A stretch of 16,498 nucleotides of DNA from Clostridia bacterium (lineage in GTDB: Bacteria > Bacillota > Sulfobacillia > SLMV01): NCBI GenBank assembly GCA_007136565.1, contig SLGS01000019.1, positions 1-16,498 on the forward strand. Reading direction: 5' to 3'. The notes under the pieces were generated by a model. It did not search any database, was not told where the DNA came from, and was given only the letters and a program-made list of their open reading frames with translations. The position numbers were made by a program, and so were the translations under genes. Position 1 is the stretch's first letter; every line of letters begins with the position of its first letter. This document shows, one piece after another, positions 12,725 to 16,498 of this stretch.

Positions 12725-14110
12725 ATGTCACAAGAAGCACACCGCGTCTGGCAGGAGGCCCTGAACCGGGTCAGAAGGGATGTGCTGCGCCCCAGCTTCG
12801 AAACCTGGCTCCGCAATTCCCAGGCCGTGGGTCTCGACACGCAAAGGGGCCAGCTCACGGTGGCGGTTCCCCACGAATTTGCCCGCACATGGGTACAGGA
12901 GAACTACGCCACATCGCTCGAAGAGGCTCTATCGGAAATCGTGGGCGATGATGCCCACCTGGATCTCATTGTCCAGGATGAAGGCAACCATGAACCCGAA
13001 GATGACGACGAAGACACAGTTATGGCGGGTGAAGTTCAATCGCCCGAGCGCGCCAACGGTGAGAAGGCCAAAACGCCCTCCAGCGCCCTGAACCGTCGAT
13101 ACACCTTCGCCAACTTCGTGGTCGGCAGCAGCAACCGCCTGGCCCACGCAGCCAGCCTGGCGGTGGCGCAAGCTCCGGCCAAGGCCTATAACCCCCTTTT
13201 CATTTACGGGGGCGCGGGCCTGGGCAAGACCCACCTCATGCAGGCCATAGCACACCGAGTCATGGAGAACTCCCCGAAGGACTCGGTGGTATACGTTTCT
13301 TCCGAGCGGTTCGCCAACGAACTGATAAACTCCATAAGGGACACCAAGACTGTGAATTTTCGGAACCGCTATCGGAATGTCGACGTACTGCTGGTCGATG
13401 ATATCCAGTTCTTGGCCGGTAAGGAAAGAACACAAGAAGAATTCTTCCACACTTTCAACGCGCTGCACGAGGCCAACCGCCAGATCGTGATATCCAGTGA
13501 TAGGCCTCCCAAGGAAATACCAACCCTGGAGGAGAGGTTGCGGTCCCGCTTCGAGTGGGGGCTCATCTCCGACATACAACCCCCCGACCTGGAGACCCGG
13601 ATAGCCATCCTCCAGAAACGAGCCGCTGCGGAGAGTCTCAACATAGCCGACGAAATCCTCCGATACGTGGCGGAAAACATAACTTCCAACATCAGGGAAC
13701 TGGAGGGGGCCCTGACCCGCCTGGTGTTTTTCTCTTCCCTCCGGCAGCAGCATATCGACATGGGACTGGCAGAAGAAGCGTTGCGGGACATCCTTCCCAA
13801 CAGGCGATCCAGCAACTCCGTAACCGTCAAGTCCATCCAGGAGTACGTCTCCGGTCAAATGGACGTCAGCGTTTCGGAGATCAACGGACGAAGACGCACC
13901 CAGGCCGTGGCCTACGCCAGGCAGGTCGCGATGTTCTTGGCCCGGGAATTGACGGATGCATCTCTACCCCAGATCGGCAAGGAATTCGGGGGTCGGGATC
14001 ATAGTACGGTCATACACGCCTGCAACAAGATCAAGGATCAGGCGGCGTCGGATCCGTCGGTGGCCGCTTTCTTGGAGGACATGCGAGGAAGCCTTAAGAG
14101 CTCTTTTTGA
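12725..14110 (+). CDS. dnaA: Chromosomal replication initiator protein DnaA
   Basis: The AAA+ initiator that binds oriC and opens the duplex (461 residues; family about 440-470). Domain I is at about 1-80; a very acidic linker (QDEGNHEPEDDDED, 84-97) forms domain II. Domain III has YTFANFVVGSSNRLAHAA (126-143), Walker A GGAGLGKTH (162-170), Walker B LLVDDIQF (222-229) and the arginine-rich RLRSRFEWGL (271-280). Domain IV has NGRRRTQAVAYARQVAMFLAREL and the DnaA-box reading motif GGRDHSTVIHA (422-432), which is fully normal. The ATG at 12725 has GGAGGAG 6-7 bases upstream; a TTG at 12710 would swallow that site and is rejected. It is divergent from the rpmH operon and followed by the oriC spacer and dnaN. 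Confidence 0.97.
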   Translation: MSQEAHRVWQEALNRVRRDVLRPSFETWLRNSQAVGLDTQRGQLTVAVPHEFARTWVQENYATSLEEALSEIVGDDAHLDLIVQDEGNHEPEDDDEDTVMAGEVQSPERANGEKAKTPSSALNRRYTFANFVVGSSNRLAHAASLAVAQAPAKAYNPLFIYGGAGLGKTHLMQAIAHRVMENSPKDSVVYVSSERFANELINSIRDTKTVNFRNRYRNVDVLLVDDIQFLAGKERTQEEFFHTFNALHEANRQIVISSDRPPKEIPTLEERLRSRFEWGLISDIQPPDLETRIAILQKRAAAESLNIADEILRYVAENITSNIRELEGALTRLVFFSSLRQQHIDMGLAEEALRDILPNRRSSNSVTVKSIQEYVSGQMDVSVSEINGRRRTQAVAYARQVAMFLARELTDASLPQIGKEFGGRDHSTVIHACNKIKDQAASDPSVAAFLEDMRGSLKSSF

Positions 14111-14158
14111 GCATGTTCACAAGCTGGTGGTAAGTCCGGGGAAAATCTGTCGAGAGAT

Positions 14159-14196
14159 CGTGGACAACCCGGGGTGGTTGATAAACCCGGGGATAA
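14159..14196 (-). repeat. Cluster of three DnaA-box-like sites with CCCGGGG spacers
   Basis: On the - strand the 9-mers are TTGTCCACG (14159-14167), TTATCAACC (14176-14184) and TTATCCCCG (14188-14196), with one change from TTGTCCACA and two each from TTATCCACA. All have the same orientation. CCGGGG words stand at 14136, 14069-offset position 14169 and 14187, the last two each directly following a box. The third box overlaps the last of these words. Confidence 0.55.
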
Positions 14197-14270
14197 TGTG
14201 GAGAGTGCGACGGCGATACCAACAACCTGTAAACAGCGATGAGATTCACCCGGGAGGGTCTATAGCGGGC

Positions 14271-14320
14271 TTTTCAACACTATCAACAACACCTACTACT
14301 ACTGTTACTAAATCTTTAAT
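14271..14320 (+). other. Candidate basal unwinding system: tandem DnaA boxes, DnaA-trio run and AT-rich DNA
   Basis: TTTTCAACA (14271-14279) and CTATCAACA (14280-14288) are abutting 9-mers, each two changes from TTATCCACA and in the same orientation. Five bases after them (14293) come the triplets CTA CTA CTA CTG TTA CTA (14293-14310), which on the opposite strand read as the 3'-GAT-5' type DnaA-trio repeats described for B. subtilis. AATCTTTAAT follows. Order, orientation and spacing all match the known arrangement. Confidence 0.78.
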
Positions 14321-14375
14321 ATAGACACTAGTAACCGAAAGCTTGAGTTCGAACCGAGGAGGGGAAGGTGTCCCC

Positions 14376-15506
14376 ATGAAAGTGATCACCGATCAATCCC
14401 TTTTGCACGCGGGACTGCAGATGGCCTATAGAGCTATCGCCGGAGGTACGGCGCACCCCATTCTTACGGGGGTTCTGCTGACTGCACAAGAGGGCATCCT
14501 GCACCTGTCGGCGACGGATCTGGAAAAGAGCATCGAAGCAGTCGTTCCCGCGGCAGTGGAGATGCCCGGATCCCTGGTTTTGCCGGGCCGTGAATTCAGC
14601 GAGATAGTCGGGCGCATTCCCGGGGGAGATATACAAATCAGCGCTCCCGAGGACAGGCACCAGGCCGTGGTAACCTGGAGGGCGTCGGAGTTCGTCCTGA
14701 ATGGATATCCGCCGGACCAATTTCCCTCGCTTCCCACCGCCGACGGCTCTCGCGGCTACACGGTGCCCGCCGCCGATCTTGGGCGCTCGCTTTCCAACAC
14801 GGTATTCGCGGCGTCCACCGATGACGCTATGCCCGTCATAAGCGGTGTTAGGCTAAAGGTCGGTGAGGGCAAGATCCAGGCCACCGCGACCGACGGATAT
14901 CGCATCGCGGTCTCCGAAATAGAAGCCCCCTCGGCGGGCGGCGAGGTCATGGAAGTCGCCCTTCCCAGGAAATCCATAGGAGATCTGGTCCGGGTCTTGT
15001 CATCGGCTTCGGCCGACGACGAAGCCACCCTGGCACTATCGGAGAACCACGTGTTTTTCGAGTTACCCGGCGGGGTCAAGTTTTCGACGGTGATACTCGA
15101 AGGGCAATATCCCGACGTTTTGTCCATGGTGCCCGCACCGGGTGATTACGGCACAGAAGCCCGGTTCGATAGAGGGGAGTTCTCGGGTGCAACTTCGAGG
15201 ACGGCTCTGCTCGCTGAGGATCACAGGGGTGCACGTCCCATTCAGTTGCACCTCAAAGAGGATCGGTTGATCCTGAAAGCCAGTTCGGCGGAACTGGGTG
15301 AGGCCTACGATGAAATCGACGCCGAGGTAATGGGCCCCAACGTGGACATATTGTTCCAGGCCAAGTACCTCATCGAGGGGATCAGGAATATATCGCGCGA
15401 TAGGGTGGTCTTCAATCTCGACGATGCCGAGAGCGCGGCTCGTCTCCAGGGCGAAGATGACCCCGAGTTTTACTACGTGGTATTGCCGATGAAGCCTCGT
15501 ACATAG
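14376..15506 (+). CDS. dnaN: DNA polymerase III beta subunit (sliding clamp) DnaN
   Basis: The ring-shaped processivity clamp (376 residues; family about 365-380). The N-terminus MKVITDQSLLHAGLQMAYRAI and the later LSATDLEKSIEA, PGREFSEIVGRIPGGDI, DGYRIAVSE (about 170-180), ALPRKSIGDLVRVL, FSTVILEGQYPDV and the C-terminal YYVVLPMKPR (about 365-375) follow the three repeated clamp domains of about 125 residues each. The ATG at 14376 is chosen because it begins the family N-terminus; a TTG at 14343 would add 11 unlike residues and cover the ribosome binding site AGGAGGGG. It follows oriC, and 24 bases later comes the S4-domain gene, as in other Bacillota. Confidence 0.96.
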   Translation: MKVITDQSLLHAGLQMAYRAIAGGTAHPILTGVLLTAQEGILHLSATDLEKSIEAVVPAAVEMPGSLVLPGREFSEIVGRIPGGDIQISAPEDRHQAVVTWRASEFVLNGYPPDQFPSLPTADGSRGYTVPAADLGRSLSNTVFAASTDDAMPVISGVRLKVGEGKIQATATDGYRIAVSEIEAPSAGGEVMEVALPRKSIGDLVRVLSSASADDEATLALSENHVFFELPGGVKFSTVILEGQYPDVLSMVPAPGDYGTEARFDRGEFSGATSRTALLAEDHRGARPIQLHLKEDRLILKASSAELGEAYDEIDAEVMGPNVDILFQAKYLIEGIRNISRDRVVFNLDDAESAARLQGEDDPEFYYVVLPMKPRT

Positions 15507-15530
15507 AATCGCGGGGGAGGGGATCCGGAT

Positions 15531-15761
15531 ATGGACGTGCCCATAGAAGTAGAAGTGGATCTTCGGCGCGATTTGCGTCTGGATGCCTTCTTGAAGATAT
15601 GCGGTGTAGCACCCACGGGAGGCATAGCCAAACTTATGATCCAGGATGGTGCCGTCGACGTTAACGGCCGCCTGGAGCTGAGGCGCGGCAGGCGCCTCGA
15701 GGCCGGTGACGAGGTGACGGTGGAGGGAGTGAACACTTTCACCGTCGTCGAAGCTAAATGA
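15531..15761 (+). CDS. yaaA: S4-domain RNA-binding protein, YaaA/RlbA type
   Basis: A 76-residue protein made of a single S4 RNA-binding domain. Key parts are LRLDAFLKICGVAPTGGIAK at 15-34, MIQDGAVDVNG at 36-46, RRGRRLEAGDEV at 51-62 and the final strand VEGVNTFTVV. TGGxAK and VNGxxExRRGRxL are the signature of the YaaA/RlbA family that lies between dnaN and recF in Bacillota; it is thought to act on ribosomes, but its exact role is not settled. The ATG has GGAGGGG 8 bases upstream. Its stop overlaps the recF start as ATGA, so the two are probably coupled in translation. The symbol follows B. subtilis; it is unrelated to E. coli YaaA. Confidence 0.9.
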   Translation: MDVPIEVEVDLRRDLRLDAFLKICGVAPTGGIAKLMIQDGAVDVNGRLELRRGRRLEAGDEVTVEGVNTFTVVEAK

Positions 15762-16498
15762 CATCACCCGTTACATTGACGAAGCTCTATCTTCGCGACT
15801 ACAGAAGCTACTCGGAACTCCTTTTCGAGCCCGCCGCGGGGGTCAATGTTCTCCTCGGTCCCAACGCGGCGGGCAAGACCAACCTCCTGGAGGCCATAAA
15901 CTACCTGTCCACCCTCCGTTCTCCGCGGACGGCGAGGGATGCGGACATGATCCGGCACGGATCCGATACGTTCTACGTCAAGGGACAGTTCCAGGGACGG
16001 GGCCCCGCGCATACCCTGGAGGTTGGATATCGCAGTGGGAAAGGACGGGCCCTCCGCATCGACGGGGTACCCGTCAAGAGGGCGTCGGACTTTCGCGGAA
16101 GGGTCAACTCCGTATTCTTTTCGCCCGACGATCTCGGCCTGGTCAAGGGTGGACCCGGAAACCGGCGGGACTTCATCGACTCGGAAATATCCCAGGTCGA
16201 TCGGGGTTACGGCAGAGCCCTCGACGCATACGCCAGGATACTCTCCCAACGCAACGACGCCCTAAAACACTTCAAGATTCGAAAGACCCCCGAGATCAGC
16301 GCGAGGGCGCAGCTGGAACCTTGGGACGCCCAGCTCGTGGACGTGGCCTCGGCCATCGTATCGCGCAGGGTCGATCATCTCGGGGCGTGGATCGATTTGG
16401 CCCGGGAGGTATACTGTGATCTATCCGGGGGCTCGGAGGAATTGACGGCGGAATATCGCAGTGGTTATACACCCGACATAGAGCTGGGAGAGGGTCGG
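15758..16498 (+). CDS. recF: DNA replication and repair protein RecF, N-terminal part (cut by window edge)
   Basis: The first 247 residues of RecF (about 370 when complete), an SMC-like ATPase that helps load RecA at single-strand gaps. The start MTSPVTLTKLYLRDYRSY has the LxLxxFRxY-like beginning of the family; Walker A is GPNAAGKTN at 34-42, followed by LLEAINYLSTLRSPR (43-57). The RecF stretch VFFSPDDLGLVKGGPGNRR (119-137) and DFIDSEISQ come next. The ABC signature and Walker B lie beyond the window. The ATG overlaps the stop of the S4 gene by 4 bases (ATGA). The order dnaN-yaaA-recF is classic, with gyrB expected downstream. Confidence 0.96.
   Translation, partial: MTSPVTLTKLYLRDYRSYSELLFEPAAGVNVLLGPNAAGKTNLLEAINYLSTLRSPRTARDADMIRHGSDTFYVKGQFQGRGPAHTLEVGYRSGKGRALRIDGVPVKRASDFRGRVNSVFFSPDDLGLVKGGPGNRRDFIDSEISQVDRGYGRALDAYARILSQRNDALKHFKIRKTPEISARAQLEPWDAQLVDVASAIVSRRVDHLGAWIDLAREVYCDLSGGSEELTAEYRSGYTPDIELGEGR

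Larger units (their letters stand above)
14111..14375 (+). other. oriC: Replication origin oriC (dnaA-dnaN spacer)
   Basis: The 265-base spacer is non-coding and combines DnaA-box-like 9-mers, repeated CCGGGG words, a DnaA-trio-like triplet run and an AT-rich stretch (about 14294-14335) in otherwise GC-rich DNA. In Bacillota the unwinding site lies in this same spacer. The combination and position make it the best origin candidate; no equally convincing box cluster is seen upstream of dnaA. Confidence 0.82.

Noticed and set aside
12929..13858. A 309-codon open frame on the - strand inside dnaA
   Set aside because: It is antisense to the fully conserved dnaA and has no family motifs; open antisense frames are common in GC-rich genes. 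The same holds for the long antisense frames over mnmG, mnmE, hisD and dnaN.
15048..15053. CACGTG core as a possible parS site
   Set aside because: The flanks do not match the palindromic TGTTTCACGTGAAACA; it lies inside dnaN. Other CACGTG cores (for example within hisD) also lack the flanks.
1..16498. Mobile elements, CRISPR arrays, rRNA or tRNA genes
   Set aside because: No transposase or integrase, no regular spaced repeats, and no tRNA or rRNA sequence was recognised anywhere in the window.

Overview
This window is a bacterial chromosome-origin region. The + strand carries dnaA, dnaN, an S4-domain gene of the yaaA type and the start of recF. The - strand carries rpmH, rnpA, yidD, yidC, jag, mnmE, mnmG and rsmG. 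This back-to-back order is the classic origin layout of Bacillota (Firmicutes). The TrpR-like YerC gene, the yaaA-type gene, the short HisG that needs HisZ, and the strong AGGAGG-type ribosome binding sites all fit that group. The DNA looks GC-rich (roughly 60% by eye), with many AGG, AGA and ATA codons, so a high-GC, possibly thermophilic, deep Bacillota lineage is a reasonable guess. The genus cannot be read from the window.

Layout. Positions 1-4372 (- strand) hold a tightly overlapping histidine operon in the order hisZ-hisG-hisD-hisC-hisB, with hisB cut by the left edge. A near-consensus promoter (4427-4455) and an imperfect palindrome (4404-4426) precede hisZ. Directly upstream on the same strand is a YerC-type TrpR-family repressor gene (4475-4816), a plausible local regulator of the operon. 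Positions 4819-8933 hold rsmG, mnmG and mnmE (rRNA and tRNA modification). A clear intrinsic terminator (8975-8999) separates them from jag, yidC, yidD, rnpA and rpmH, which start from a perfect-consensus promoter (11275-11304). The rpmH leader holds two strong GC-rich hairpins. A small iron-sulfur flavoprotein gene (11357-12055) and about 670 bases of non-coding, hairpin-rich DNA fill the space up to dnaA.

Origin. The dnaA-dnaN spacer (14111-14375) has the marks of oriC: several DnaA-box-like 9-mers, two of them in tandem next to a run of CTA-type triplets that matches the DnaA-trio element, and then AT-rich DNA. This resembles the basal unwinding system described in Bacillus subtilis.

How the genes work together. 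dnaA, oriC, dnaN and recF serve replication start, processivity and repair. rpmH and rnpA serve the ribosome and tRNA processing. yidC, yidD and jag serve membrane protein insertion and RNA binding. mnmE and mnmG form the tRNA wobble-uridine modification enzyme, and rsmG methylates 16S rRNA. Where most Bacillota carry noc/parA/parB after rsmG, this genome carries the repressor and histidine operon. Most of the window is well-known biology. The less usual parts are the histidine operon and its adjacent repressor at the origin, the flavoprotein insertion, the structured rpmH leader and the non-coding block before dnaA.
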